NCBI GenBank assembly: GCA_963832785.1
Contig: CAWHVF010000008.1
Coordinates: 1 to 64,000 of the forward strand
Source of the DNA: CAWBRT01 sp963832785
Lineage (GTDB): Bacteria; Acidobacteriota; Terriglobia; Terriglobales; Acidobacteriaceae
Length of the DNA stretch: 64,000 nucleotides
Direction of reading: 5' to 3'
Each line of letters starts with the position of its first letter. Position 1 is the first letter of the stretch. Below are positions 17,927 to 26,332 of the stretch, piece by piece. The position numbers were made by a program, and so were the translations under genes. The notes below the pieces were generated by a model that was given only the letters and a program-made list of their open reading frames with translations, searched no databases and was not told where the DNA came from.

Positions 17927-19155
17927 TTCATCTCCGCTTTTTCCAGCGCCGACCGCGCCGCCCGAAGCTGCACGACCGCATCCAGCACGCGCTGGGCGAC
18001 CTCGAACTTGCTGCTCTCCGGCACATCGGTCAGGCCGGCAGCTGTGATAATGGTGGCGGCGTTGCGATCCGAACTGAAGCCCACCCCCGGCTTCGAGACA
18101 TCGTTAACCACGATGGCGTCGATATGCTTGGCGGCCAGCTTGCGGCGGGCGTTCTCGATGACGTTTTCGGTTTCGGCGGCAAAGCCGATCAGGATGTGCT
18201 TCTCGAAGCGTTGAGCGCCGAGTTCGGCCAGGATGTCGGCGGTCGGCTCCAGTTCGAGCGTGAGCCCCTGGCCGGCCACGCGTTTGATCTTCTGCCCGGC
18301 CGCCTGGCGCGGGCGATAATCGGCCACCGCCGCCGCCTTGATTACCACCGTGGCATCGGGAAAGCGCAGCAGGACGGCGTCGCGCATCTGCTGCGCGGTT
18401 TCCACGGGGACGAATTCGGCCACCGCGGGCGGGGTGAGGGACACCGGGCCGCTGATCAGCGTAACCTGCGCGCCACGGCGCAACGCCGCCTCCGCCAGGG
18501 CGTAGCCCATCTTGCCGCTGGAGCGGTTGCCGAGAAAGCGCACCGGATCGATGGGCTCATGCGTCGGCCCGGCGGTGATCAGGATGCTTTCGCCCTTGAG
18601 GTCCTGGGCAATGCCGAGGGTTTCCAGCACGGCTTCCACGATCTGCTCGGGCTCGGCCAGGCGGCCGGCGCCGATCATGCCGCAGGCCAGATAACCGCTG
18701 CCGGGCTCGACCACGCGCACGCCGCGGCGGCGCAGCGTCTCCAGATTGCGCTGCGTGGCCGCGTGCTGCCACATGTTGACGTTCATGGCAGGAGCAACGA
18801 TCACGGGCACGGTGGTGGCCAGATACAAGGTGGAGAGGAAGTCCGAAGCGGTACCGTTGGCGAACTTGGCCAGCGTGTCCGCCGTGGCGGGGGCCACCAG
18901 CAGCGCCTCGATGGATTGTGCCACCCCGATGTGCTCGACCGAGGAGCCCGCATTGGGCTGGGCGCCGCCTTCGCCGAACATGTCGGTGATGACGTTCCTT
19001 CCGGTAAGGGCCGCAAAGGTCAGCGGGCGAACAAACTCCTGCGCCGCGCGCGTCATGACCACCTGGACCTCTACCCCCCGGTCCTGCAGTTGGCGCACGA
19101 TCTCAGCCGCCTTGTAAGCGGCGATCCCGCCAGTCACACCCAGCGCGATCTTCAT
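17923..19155 (-). CDS. coaBC: Bifunctional phosphopantothenoylcysteine decarboxylase/synthetase
   Basis: Catalyses two steps of coenzyme A synthesis: CTP-dependent ligation of cysteine to 4'-phosphopantothenate (CoaB, C-terminal) and decarboxylation to 4'-phosphopantetheine (CoaC, FMN, N-terminal). 410 residues. Seen: the N-terminal flavoprotein start IALGVTGGIAAYKA, PAMNVNMW, the active-site Cys region ACGMIGAGRLAEPEQI, the CoaB nucleotide-binding SSGKMGYALAEAA and AAVADYRP. Sits after rpoZ in the same direction, the common gmk-rpoZ-coaBC order. Confidence 0.96.
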   Translation of the reverse strand: MKIALGVTGGIAAYKAAEIVRQLQDRGVEVQVVMTRAAQEFVRPLTFAALTGRNVITDMFGEGGAQPNAGSSVEHIGVAQSIEALLVAPATADTLAKFANGTASDFLSTLYLATTVPVIVAPAMNVNMWQHAATQRNLETLRRRGVRVVEPGSGYLACGMIGAGRLAEPEQIVEAVLETLGIAQDLKGESILITAGPTHEPIDPVRFLGNRSSGKMGYALAEAALRRGAQVTLISGPVSLTPPAVAEFVPVETAQQMRDAVLLRFPDATVVIKAAAVADYRPRQAAGQKIKRVAGQGLTLELEPTADILAELGAQRFEKHILIGFAAETENVIENARRKLAAKHIDAIVVNDVSKPGVGFSSDRNAATIITAAGLTDVPESSKFEVAQRVLDAVVQLRAARSALEKAEMK

Positions 19156-19428
19156 GGCTTGCCCTCTACCTAATAGATGTCACGCCGGCGGCTTGGACGC
19201 AGCGCCCGGCGAGCCTTCGCTGAGAAGCGCAGCCAACCCGCGCCCCAAGCCGCCGCGCCAGGCGTAGCGCAGCTTTCCGAGCGCAGCTTAGCGCGGTCGC
19301 GAACAGCGTACGTCAGCAACCCGCGCTGGCGGTTTCCGGCGCCAATTTCGGCGCCTTCAGGAAAAAACCGGGCGCGTGACGACACGACGCCAGGCGCCGC
19401 GCCGTCTCGGTCCCTTTACAACCAGGCC

Positions 19429-19665
19429 CTATTCGTCCTGGTGGGTGACCGGAACCGTTTCCGTAGCCACCGGCTCGGCCGCCGGCTTGGGTTCGGGGAC
19501 ACTCCACTTAACTTTCTGCGCCTGGATTTCCTGCGCGGCGATGCGGCAGGGTTTCCGTGAACTGGTCTCAACCAGCGGGCGCGCCCCGGATTGCAACTGG
19601 CGCGCGCGCCGCGCGGCAACAAGGATGTAGCGGTAATTGCTGTCGAAACCGTCGATGAGCTCCAT
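19429..19665 (-). CDS. rpoZ: RNA polymerase omega subunit
   Basis: 78 residues. The omega fold is recognisable in DSNYRYILVAARRARQLQSG and the following PLVETSSRKPCRIAAQEI; the C-terminus is a Pro/Glu-rich tail. Omega assists assembly of the RNA polymerase beta' subunit. It lies ten bases after gmk, in the standard gmk-rpoZ pairing. The 270 bases between rpoZ and coaBC hold no convincing gene. Confidence 0.9.
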   Translation of the reverse strand: MELIDGFDSNYRYILVAARRARQLQSGARPLVETSSRKPCRIAAQEIQAQKVKWSVPEPKPAAEPVATETVPVTHQDE

Positions 19666-19674
19666 ACTTCTCTC

Positions 19675-20385
19675 CTACTTTGGTACCACTGGGGCTCCGG
19701 CTTGCTGAAAGGTGTCGAGGATCGACTGGATGCGCTGGCGGGACTGCTCTAAACGGCAGCTTTCCGCCAGGCGTATCAGTTCGCGTTCCTCGCCGGCAGG
19801 CGTTTTTTCCGCGCGGCGCAGGCGTTCACGCAGCACGATGGCCTTCAGCCTTTCAATGGAATCCTCCAGCCGGTCGTTCACAAGAATGTAGTCGTACAGT
19901 TGGTAATTGCTGATCTCCCGCGAGGCGGTATCCAGCCGCCGGCGGATGATCTGCTGGTCGTTCACGTTCTCCGCCGAACTGCGGCGGCAAAGCCGCAGTT
20001 CCAGCTCTCTGCGAGAGGGGGGCAGCACGAATATGCTGACGGCGTTGGGCAGTTTTTTCCGCAGTTGCTCGGCGCCCTGCACGTCGATGTCGAGCAGCAG
20101 GTCGTGCCCGCGCGCCATGGCGGCGTCGAGAAAGCGGCGCGCCGTGCCGTAATACTGGCCGAAGACCTCGGCGTATTCCAGGAATTCGCCGGCGGCAATC
20201 ATCTTCTCGAACTGCGGGCGCGAGATGTAATGGTATTCGCGGCCTTCCTGTTCGCTGCCGCGCGGCGGGCGGGTGGTATAGGAGACGGAAAACTCCAGAC
20301 CCTTGACGCTCTGTCGCAGCTCATTTACGAGCGTCGATTTGCCCGAGCCGGAGGGCGCCGAGATGATGAATACCAGTCCGCTCAT
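19675..20385 (-). CDS. gmk: Guanylate kinase
   Basis: Phosphorylates GMP to GDP. The start is set at ATG 20385 (MSGLVFIISAPSGSGKSTL), which overlaps the yicC stop as ATGA; a frame to 20412 adds nine residues without similarity. P-loop SAPSGSGKST, GMP-binding VSYTTRPPRGSEQEGREYHY and LLDIDVQGAEQLRKK are all normal. The C-terminal ~45 residues exceed the usual length (236 against about 205) and are charged. Confidence 0.95.
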   Translation of the reverse strand: MSGLVFIISAPSGSGKSTLVNELRQSVKGLEFSVSYTTRPPRGSEQEGREYHYISRPQFEKMIAAGEFLEYAEVFGQYYGTARRFLDAAMARGHDLLLDIDVQGAEQLRKKLPNAVSIFVLPPSRRELELRLCRRSSAENVNDQQIIRRRLDTASREISNYQLYDYILVNDRLEDSIERLKAIVLRERLRRAEKTPAGEERELIRLAESCRLEQSRQRIQSILDTFQQAGAPVVPK

Positions 20386-21269
20386 TCCAGATTTTGCACC
20401 TGTTCCCGGCATTTTTCGATTTCCGCCTTGATGGCCAGGCCCAGCTCGGTCAGCCGCAAGGCCTCGCCGGCCACGCCGGAAATCTTGGACAGCATGGTGT
20501 TGGCCTCGCGATTCATCTCCTGCAGCAGAAAGTCCAGCTTCTTGCCGGTCTCGCCGCCCTGCTCCAGCAAGCCCAGCAGGTGCTGCACGTGCGACTTCAG
20601 GCGCACGATCTCTTCCTGGACGTCGCTGCGATCAGCCAGCAAGGCGGCCTCCTGCAAAAGCCGATCCGGGTCCGCCTGCGCGCCAATGAGTTCCTGAATC
20701 CTCGATTGTACTTTGTCCAGATAAGCCCGCACCACCAGCGAGCGCAGCTTCTCCACCTCTTCCACCGCCACGCTCACCGTTTGCATGCGGGCGCGCAGCT
20801 CGCCGGCCACGCCCCGGCCCTCGGCCGCGCGCATCTGGTCCAGTTTCTCAATTGCCTGCTCCAGAAGCGTACAAATTTCCGCCTCCGCCTCCGGCTCTTC
20901 GGGCAGCGGGCCGCCGTCATCAAGCACGCCATTGAGACGGAAGATGGCGTTCAAATCCGGTTCCGCCGTCAGCCCGAACTCGGCGGCCGACTGGCGGAAA
21001 GCCTGAATATAGCCCACCACCAGCTCGCGATTGACGTTGATGGGCCCGGAGCCGGCACGCTCGATCTGCAGCGTCATCTCAATGTGGCCGCGGTGCAACT
21101 TTTGTTTGAAGATCTGCCGCAGCTTGTTCTCCAGCCCATCGCTGCCGGACGGCATGCGCAGGTGCAGGTCGAGAAAGCGATGGTTCACCGACTTCAGCGA
21201 AATGCTATAGCTGGCCGCGCCACGCTGGCTCTTTACCTGGGCGAAGCCGGTCATGGAACGAATCGTCAT
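20382..21269 (-). CDS. yicC: YicC/YloC family endoribonuclease
   Basis: 295 residues, ATG start, N-terminus IRSMTGFAQVKSQRG and C-terminal core with EEIVRLKSHVQHLLGLL, KLDFLLQEMNREANTMLSK and KAEIEKCREQVQNLE, the most conserved family stretch. Members have been shown to be RNA endonucleases. It overlaps the exporter gene upstream and gmk downstream by four bases each, so the three are tightly coupled. Confidence 0.92.
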   Translation of the reverse strand: MTIRSMTGFAQVKSQRGAASYSISLKSVNHRFLDLHLRMPSGSDGLENKLRQIFKQKLHRGHIEMTLQIERAGSGPINVNRELVVGYIQAFRQSAAEFGLTAEPDLNAIFRLNGVLDDGGPLPEEPEAEAEICTLLEQAIEKLDQMRAAEGRGVAGELRARMQTVSVAVEEVEKLRSLVVRAYLDKVQSRIQELIGAQADPDRLLQEAALLADRSDVQEEIVRLKSHVQHLLGLLEQGGETGKKLDFLLQEMNREANTMLSKISGVAGEALRLTELGLAIKAEIEKCREQVQNLE

Positions 21270-23164
21270 GGCAGCTCCGCGCTTCCGGGCACCGTCAGGG
21301 CCGGACTGTAGGACGGAGAGCCATTGGCGGGTGAGCCGTTGGCGCCGCGCCCCGGCTCCAGATCGACGAACTGCAGGTCGTACAAGCGCCGGTAGGTTCC
21401 CAGGCGGTTGAGCAAATCCTCGTGTGTGCCGATATCGCTGATGGTGCCGTTTTCCAGCACCAGGATGCGGTCGGCACGGCGCACGGTGGAGAGCCGGTGG
21501 GCAATGACAAACACTGTGCGGCCCACCATCAGGTTCTGCAGCGCCTGCTGTACCAGGACTTCCGATTCGCTGTCCAGGGCGGAGGTCGCTTCGTCCAGGA
21601 TGAGTATGGGAGCGTTCTTCAGCAGGGCGCGGGCGATGCTGAGGCGTTGACGCTCGCCGCCGGAGAGGCGGAAGCCGCGCTCGCCGATGATGGTGTCATA
21701 ACCTTGCGGCATGCGCAGGATGAAATCGTGGGCCAGGGCGGCGCGCGCCGCTGCCACCACCCGGTGGCTGGAAAGCTGCGGCTGGCCATAGGCGATGTTG
21801 TTGCGCACGGTATCGTTGAAGAGGATGGTTTCCTGGGTAACGATGCCGATCTGGGCGCGCAAGGAGGCCAGCGTAAGGTCACGCACGTCGTGCCCATCGA
21901 TCAGAATGCGGCCGCTGGAAACGTCGAAGAAGCGCGGCAGCAGGTGCACCAGCGTGGTCTTGCCGGAACCACTGGAGCCCACGATGGCCAGCAATTCGCC
22001 GGCGCTGACTTCCAGGTTGATGCCGCGCAGCACCGCCTGCTCGGCGCTGTTGTAGCCGAAACAAACGCTCTCGAAGCGTATGCTCTGGTGAAAGGGCGGC
22101 AGGGCCAGGGCGCGCCGCTTTTCCTTTACCTCGTCGTCGGCGTCCAGGAACTGGAAGACCGAAGCGGAGGCGCCCAGCGCCTGCTGGAAGGAGTTGTAAA
22201 AAGCCGCGAACTTGCGCACCGGTTCGTAAAGCTTGAAGACGGCGAAGATGAAGGCCACGAACGTACCGGCGGTAAAGACCTGCGAGCGAATCTGATCTCG
22301 TCCCAGCAGCAGCAGCAGGCTGATGGCGATGGCGCCGAGGACGTCCATCAGCGGCGAGCTTACGGCGGCAGCGCCCACGCTGCGCATGTTGGCCTTGAAC
22401 AGGCGGCGGGCAGCGCCGTGGAAGCGCGAGGTCTCCCAGCTTTCCATGCCGAAGGCCTTGACAATGCGGTTGCCGGTGATGGTCTCGTGCAGGATGTTCT
22501 GGATATCGGCCAGCTTGTCCTGCCCTTTGCGGGTGGTGGAGCGAACCTGGCGCCCAACCCGGCCGGAGGAGAAGACAATTACCGGTACGAATATCAGCAG
22601 CACCCAGGCGAACTTGCCGCCCAGGGCGACAACCACGGCGGCGATAAATATCAGCGAGAAGCCCTGCTGCAGGAACTCGGCCAGCACCTGCGAGGTGGCG
22701 AACTGAATCTTGTCGATATCGTTGACGATGGCCGAAACCAGGGTTCCCGTCGTGTATTTCTGGAAGAAGGCCACCGAGCGGCGGACCACCGAGCCGTAAA
22801 GCTCGTTGCGCAGGTCGGTGATGACTCCGAAGCCCACGTAGTTGACCAGGTACGTCCCGGCATAGAAGCAGAGGCCTTTGACGATGGTGGCGCTCACCAG
22901 GGCCACCGCCACAATCGTCCAGGCATTGGTGAAGTGGTTGGGCACGAAGCTTTGCAGAAAGATGGTGTGCTGGGAGCCGGGAATGGTGAACAGGGCGATG
23001 TCGCGCGATTGCGAGGCCGGATGCAGCACCCGGTCAAGCATGGGGCCGATCAGCAGCAGGCGAAAGGCGTCCAGCAGGCCAACCAACGCCATCAGCGCTA
23101 CCGCGCTCAACAACTGCAGCGTGTATGGCCTAACGTACCGCAGAAGCCGGATCAATCGCCGCAT
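21266..23164 (-). CDS. MsbA-like ABC exporter (lipid flippase type)
   Basis: 632 residues: an N-terminal six-helix transmembrane domain (about 1-320) fused with an ATPase domain. The ATPase has Walker A GSSGSGKTTLVHLLPRF, signature LSGGERQRLSIARAL, Walker B ILILDEATSALD and the His switch VIAHRLSTV. The half-transporter architecture and the sequence suit the MsbA group, which flips lipid A precursors or other lipids across the inner membrane; the neighbours do not settle the substrate. It overlaps yicC by four bases. Confidence 0.9.
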   Translation of the reverse strand: MRRLIRLLRYVRPYTLQLLSAVALMALVGLLDAFRLLLIGPMLDRVLHPASQSRDIALFTIPGSQHTIFLQSFVPNHFTNAWTIVAVALVSATIVKGLCFYAGTYLVNYVGFGVITDLRNELYGSVVRRSVAFFQKYTTGTLVSAIVNDIDKIQFATSQVLAEFLQQGFSLIFIAAVVVALGGKFAWVLLIFVPVIVFSSGRVGRQVRSTTRKGQDKLADIQNILHETITGNRIVKAFGMESWETSRFHGAARRLFKANMRSVGAAAVSSPLMDVLGAIAISLLLLLGRDQIRSQVFTAGTFVAFIFAVFKLYEPVRKFAAFYNSFQQALGASASVFQFLDADDEVKEKRRALALPPFHQSIRFESVCFGYNSAEQAVLRGINLEVSAGELLAIVGSSGSGKTTLVHLLPRFFDVSSGRILIDGHDVRDLTLASLRAQIGIVTQETILFNDTVRNNIAYGQPQLSSHRVVAAARAALAHDFILRMPQGYDTIIGERGFRLSGGERQRLSIARALLKNAPILILDEATSALDSESEVLVQQALQNLMVGRTVFVIAHRLSTVRRADRILVLENGTISDIGTHEDLLNRLGTYRRLYDLQFVDLEPGRGANGSPANGSPSYSPALTVPGSAELP

Positions 23165-23426
23165 AGTTGATCACATTTCGACATCGAGCCCCAAGTTCCC
23201 GCCGGCAAGACAAGATGCTGTGAGCTAATGTTGTAATTGTAACGGAGAAGCACAGTCGCGCGCATGCCGCAGGGTAGGTAAATTCACCTATTTCCGCGTT
23301 GGACGAAGCTTACTACGACTGGCTGAGTGTCTGTTATGAGGCACTCCCGGAAACCGAAGACCGATTTGCTTGTTGCGCTGAGCTCCGGATCGGCTGAACG
23401 TAGCGCCGGCGCCCTCGGCGGTCGGC

Positions 23427-24362
23427 CTACCGCGGACAATCGCGGTGCTCGCACTTGACCCGATAGCCTGCTTTGGCCAGGCGTTTCTTTACTTCCTCGG
23501 CGATCATCACCGAGCGATGCTGGCCGCCGGTGCAGCCAAAGGCGATGGTGAGGTAGCTCTTCCCTTCCTCGATATAGTGGGGCAGCAGGTAAATAAGAAG
23601 GTCGGAGATGCGGTTGACGAACTCCTGCGTCTGGGGAAAGCCGCGTATGAACTTGGCGACGCGAGGATGGCGCCCGGTTAAAGGACGAAACTCGGGCACG
23701 AAGTGCGGGTTGGGCAGGAAGCGGACATCGAATACCAGGTCGGCGTCCTCGGGCACTCCCTTTTTGAAGCCGAAGCTGACAATGGAGATCAGCAGCGCCT
23801 TTGGCCTGCTGGCGCCGTCCTGGAACTGCTCCATCAGGTGATCGCGCAACTCGTGCACGTTGAACTTGGAGGTGTCCAGAATGGCGTCCGCCAGATTCTT
23901 GATGGGCTCCAGGCGCTCGCGTTCGCGCTTGATGGAGCGCTTAACCGAACTGGTAGCGCCCAGCGGATGCGGCCGGCGGGTCTCGCTGAAGCGGCGCAGC
24001 AGCACGCTGTCGCCGCACTCCAGGAACACCAGCCGCGTCTCCAGGCGCTGCTTGAGCTCGGCCAACACCGCAGGCAGGCGGTCGAGTTGGCTGCCTTCGC
24101 GAATGTCGACCACCATGGCGGCATTCAGCGGCTCGGCCGAGTCGATCACCAGCTCGGCGAAGCTGGGAATCAGTTCCACCGGCAGATTGTCGACGCAGTA
24201 ATACCCCAGGTCCTCGAAGACCTTGAGCGCGGTGACCTTGCCCGATCCGCTCAGCCCGGTGATGATTACCAGCCGGGAACCGTTGTTGCGCTGCCGGTGA
24301 ACCGCCCTCAGGCGGCGGGTGGAAGGCGTTGCCTGGCCGCGCTTGCGAGAGCTCCGTGCCAT
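23427..24362 (-). CDS. rapZ: RNase adapter/nucleotide-binding protein RapZ
   Basis: 311 residues. P-loop GLSGSGK at 36-42, then YYCVDNLPVELIP, and the conserved C-terminal GCTGGQHRSVMIAEEV. In enterobacteria RapZ controls glmS mRNA through small RNAs; more widely it is a nucleotide-binding regulator. In E. coli it lies in the rpoN operon, and here it lies downstream of hpf and rpoN in the same direction, so the context is conserved. About 20 residues of basic N-terminal extension precede the domain. Confidence 0.93.
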   Translation of the reverse strand: MARSSRKRGQATPSTRRLRAVHRQRNNGSRLVIITGLSGSGKVTALKVFEDLGYYCVDNLPVELIPSFAELVIDSAEPLNAAMVVDIREGSQLDRLPAVLAELKQRLETRLVFLECGDSVLLRRFSETRRPHPLGATSSVKRSIKRERERLEPIKNLADAILDTSKFNVHELRDHLMEQFQDGASRPKALLISIVSFGFKKGVPEDADLVFDVRFLPNPHFVPEFRPLTGRHPRVAKFIRGFPQTQEFVNRISDLLIYLLPHYIEEGKSYLTIAFGCTGGQHRSVMIAEEVKKRLAKAGYRVKCEHRDCPR

Positions 24363-24486
24363 GTTGTGTAACTCTAAACCAAAATCGCCGCCACAACAAT
24401 TTAGAGTGGGCGGCTTAAACGATCCCCAGCCGGTTACTATAGCAGTTTAGGAATTAGTGTGGCCGGACAAGCGTATCTGTTTGAGC

Positions 24487-24679
24487 TGTCATGCTGAGAG
24501 GAGCCGGGGCCCCAGCAAACGCTGCGGTTGCGTTTGCCGGGGTGGCGGAACGAAGCATCCCCGCACTGCCGGGAGGAAAACGGAGCTGAAGATTTGTTAT
24601 AGAAAAGCTCTAAACCGAACGTGTTGGGACGGTTCCGGGGGATGCTTCGCGCCTGCTGGCGGAGGTGCTCAGCATGACA
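24487..24679. repeat. 193-bp palindromic repeat between rapZ and hpf
   Basis: TGTCATGCTGAG at 24487-24498 is the reverse complement of CTCAGCATGACA at 24668-24679. The interior carries CCCCAGCAAACG / CGTTTGCCGGGG and two copies of GGGATGC-TTCG in opposite orientations. It belongs to the same family as 16788-16978. It fills the centre of a 474-base gene-free stretch; the rest of that stretch shows nothing I can identify. Confidence 0.8.
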
Positions 24680-24836
24680 CCCGAATAATTCACGACTACA
24701 CCAAAACCTAATTAGCTCTAGAAAAACCAAAGGGGGGCGGCGCCGCACCCCTTATTGTCTATCCTGATTCGTCGGTTATTTATGTGGTCTTCCGGCCCGC
24801 ATCTGCGCCCGACAGGAGAGCGCGGAGGCGGGACTC

Positions 24837-25427
24837 TCAGGCTTCGATGATCTCCAGTCTGCCGTCCTTGGTCCGATGCAGGACCTTTACCCCGCCGGCC
24901 TTGTCGCGGAAAACAAAGACATCGCGGTCGCGGAACTCGCATTCCTTGACGGCTTCCTCTATCGTCATGGGGCGCGCCGCCACCGAGTCGTGGTTGGCGA
25001 CCAGGTGCGCCTCGGAGGTACGATGGCCGGCGGGAAACTTATGCACCACGACCGGCACGGCCATGCTGGCGGCGGCTCCCACCACCAACTGGGCCTCGAT
25101 TTCAGGGGCTTCTCTCTTCCATTTTGACTTGGCTACACGCTTGGTATCGCGCCGGCGCCCGTTGAACTTGAGCGCCTGCCTCTCGATGTTCTCCAAAGCT
25201 TCACCCAGCGCCAGGGTCATGTCGACCGATTCGGCCACGGCGACGATGGGGGCGGTGCGGCGAGTGATGGTGATTTCCGCGATGCGGCGCTGCTTCTCCG
25301 CCGTAAGGATCACTTTGCTCTTGAAGTTGTCTCCCAGTATTTTGGTCAGCTTGTTAAGGCTCGTTTCGACCTCTTTGCGAATGGCGGGGGTAATTTCAAA
25401 TTGACGGCCGGTATACTCAACGTTCAT
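24837..25427 (-). CDS. hpf: Ribosome hibernation-promoting factor, long form
   Basis: 196 residues: the N-terminal HPF/YfiA ribosome-binding domain (MNVEYTGRQFEITPAIRKEVE, about 1-100), a linker, and the C-terminal dimerisation domain (KFPAGHRTSEAHLV ... RPMTIEEAVKECEFRDRDVFVFRDKAGGVKVLHRTKDGRLEIIE). The long form pairs 70S ribosomes into inactive 100S dimers during starvation. It lies between rpoN and rapZ. Its 5' leader contains a strong hairpin, described separately. Confidence 0.95.
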   Translation of the reverse strand: MNVEYTGRQFEITPAIRKEVETSLNKLTKILGDNFKSKVILTAEKQRRIAEITITRRTAPIVAVAESVDMTLALGEALENIERQALKFNGRRRDTKRVAKSKWKREAPEIEAQLVVGAAASMAVPVVVHKFPAGHRTSEAHLVANHDSVAARPMTIEEAVKECEFRDRDVFVFRDKAGGVKVLHRTKDGRLEIIEA

Positions 25428-25466
25428 CGATTTCCCCTCCTTGCACCTCCCCGGAGCGCAGGACCA

Positions 25467-25499
25467 CCCCGGCAGAGGAAGAAACGGCTTCTGCCGGGG
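25467..25499. promoter_or_regulatory. Strong hairpin in the hpf leader region
   Basis: CCCCGGCAGA at 25467-25476 pairs perfectly with TCTGCCGGGG at 25490-25499, thirteen-base loop, 40 bases upstream of the hpf start. No T-run follows on the minus strand, so it is more likely a leader structure or a repeat remnant than a terminator. Confidence 0.35.
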
Positions 25500-25690
25500 C
25501 CCCGATAAAGCTCCCGGGGACTCACGGTTATATCAAAACCCGGGGCAAATCGCCAAGTTACCTGGATTAATTCACCGGGTACGGCATTTTAGCCCCATAT
25601 TTGCCAAAGGAAGGCAAATAGGCCGCCTCGCCCAAGCGCAGCAGCCGGTTTCGCCGGGCGCCCACCCTGATCGTGCCTTTGGGGGTTGCA

Positions 25691-25725
25691 AAAATGAATG
25701 AGCGCGGCCTTTCGACCGCGCTCAT
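25691..25725 (-). terminator. Intrinsic terminator after the 116-residue ORF
   Basis: Perfect 10-bp stem: ATGAGCGCGG (25698-25707) with CCGCGCTCAT (25716-25725). Read on the minus strand it is followed by TCATTTTTGC. It lies about 30 bases past the stop codon of the small gene upstream, and separates that gene from hpf. Confidence 0.65.
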
Positions 25726-25754
25726 CTCTTGACTGGAAAAAACAGCTTCTGTCG

Positions 25755-26105
25755 TTATTCCTTGCCCAAGGCCATCGCCATAGCCATTTTCTTTTCAACC
25801 GGGTACCACTCCTCGATCTTCTTCAGCAACTCACTGAGCGCCTCGGGAACACCCAGCGGAGGGTACTTGAAAACAGTGGCTATGGTCTTCCAATCGGTTA
25901 CTGAAGCGGGATCGACAAATGCATTTGCCTGTTCTATGAGAGGAATGGTTCCAACCCTGACGCGGGCCACGGCGCTGGGGTGGGAGTTGCTGTCAACTGC
26001 TGCAAAACCAGTGATTTCGAAGATCTTGCCGGCCCGAATAGCGTAATAGTGCACCGACTGCATACAGGCATTTTCAAAACCGCGAAAATCGTATTTATTG
26101 GCCAT
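25755..26105 (-). CDS. Small protein of unknown function between rpoN and hpf
   Basis: 116 residues, ATG start. I recognise no family. The sequence is balanced, without signal peptide or membrane helix (MANKYDFRGFENACMQSVHY ... LLKKIEEWYPVEKKM). Codon use looks like coding sequence, and it has its own downstream terminator. It sits in the conserved rpoN-hpf interval, the place where other bacteria sometimes carry ptsN-like genes, but it shows no PTS motif. A MITE-like element separates it from rpoN. Confidence 0.6.
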   Translation of the reverse strand: MANKYDFRGFENACMQSVHYYAIRAGKIFEITGFAAVDSNSHPSAVARVRVGTIPLIEQANAFVDPASVTDWKTIATVFKYPPLGVPEALSELLKKIEEWYPVEKKMAMAMALGKE

Positions 26106-26214
26106 ACCGCCTTCCTTAAGAAACGAGCTGCTGCCAATTTAGCGCGAATAGCCGGCGAGAACATGAAAATTCCTCGTGCCTGCCCAAAATAAAACGCCTG
26201 AGGTCGGGTGCTGC

Positions 26215-26331
26215 AGGCTGCTGAAAAACGCGCCGAAGCAACAAGCGAGGCGCCAGTTAATGTGGCACCGCGAGGGCAGCGCACAAGAGCTTGCATGCTC
26301 AACCCGCTTGAAACCTGTTTTTCAGCAGCCT
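26215..26331. mobile_element. 117-bp MITE-like element adjoining the rpoN stop codon
   Basis: The ends are a perfect 15-bp inverted repeat: AGGCTGCTGAAAAAC (26215-26229) and GTTTTTCAGCAGCCT (26317-26331). The interior has no ORF. The right end stops one base before the rpoN stop codon. I see no clear target duplication. It may act as the rpoN terminator. Confidence 0.6.
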
Positions 26332-26332
26332 C

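Noticed and set aside
21422..23170. 582-residue plus-strand ORF across the MsbA-like gene
   Set aside because: Antisense shadow of high-GC coding sequence without motifs.
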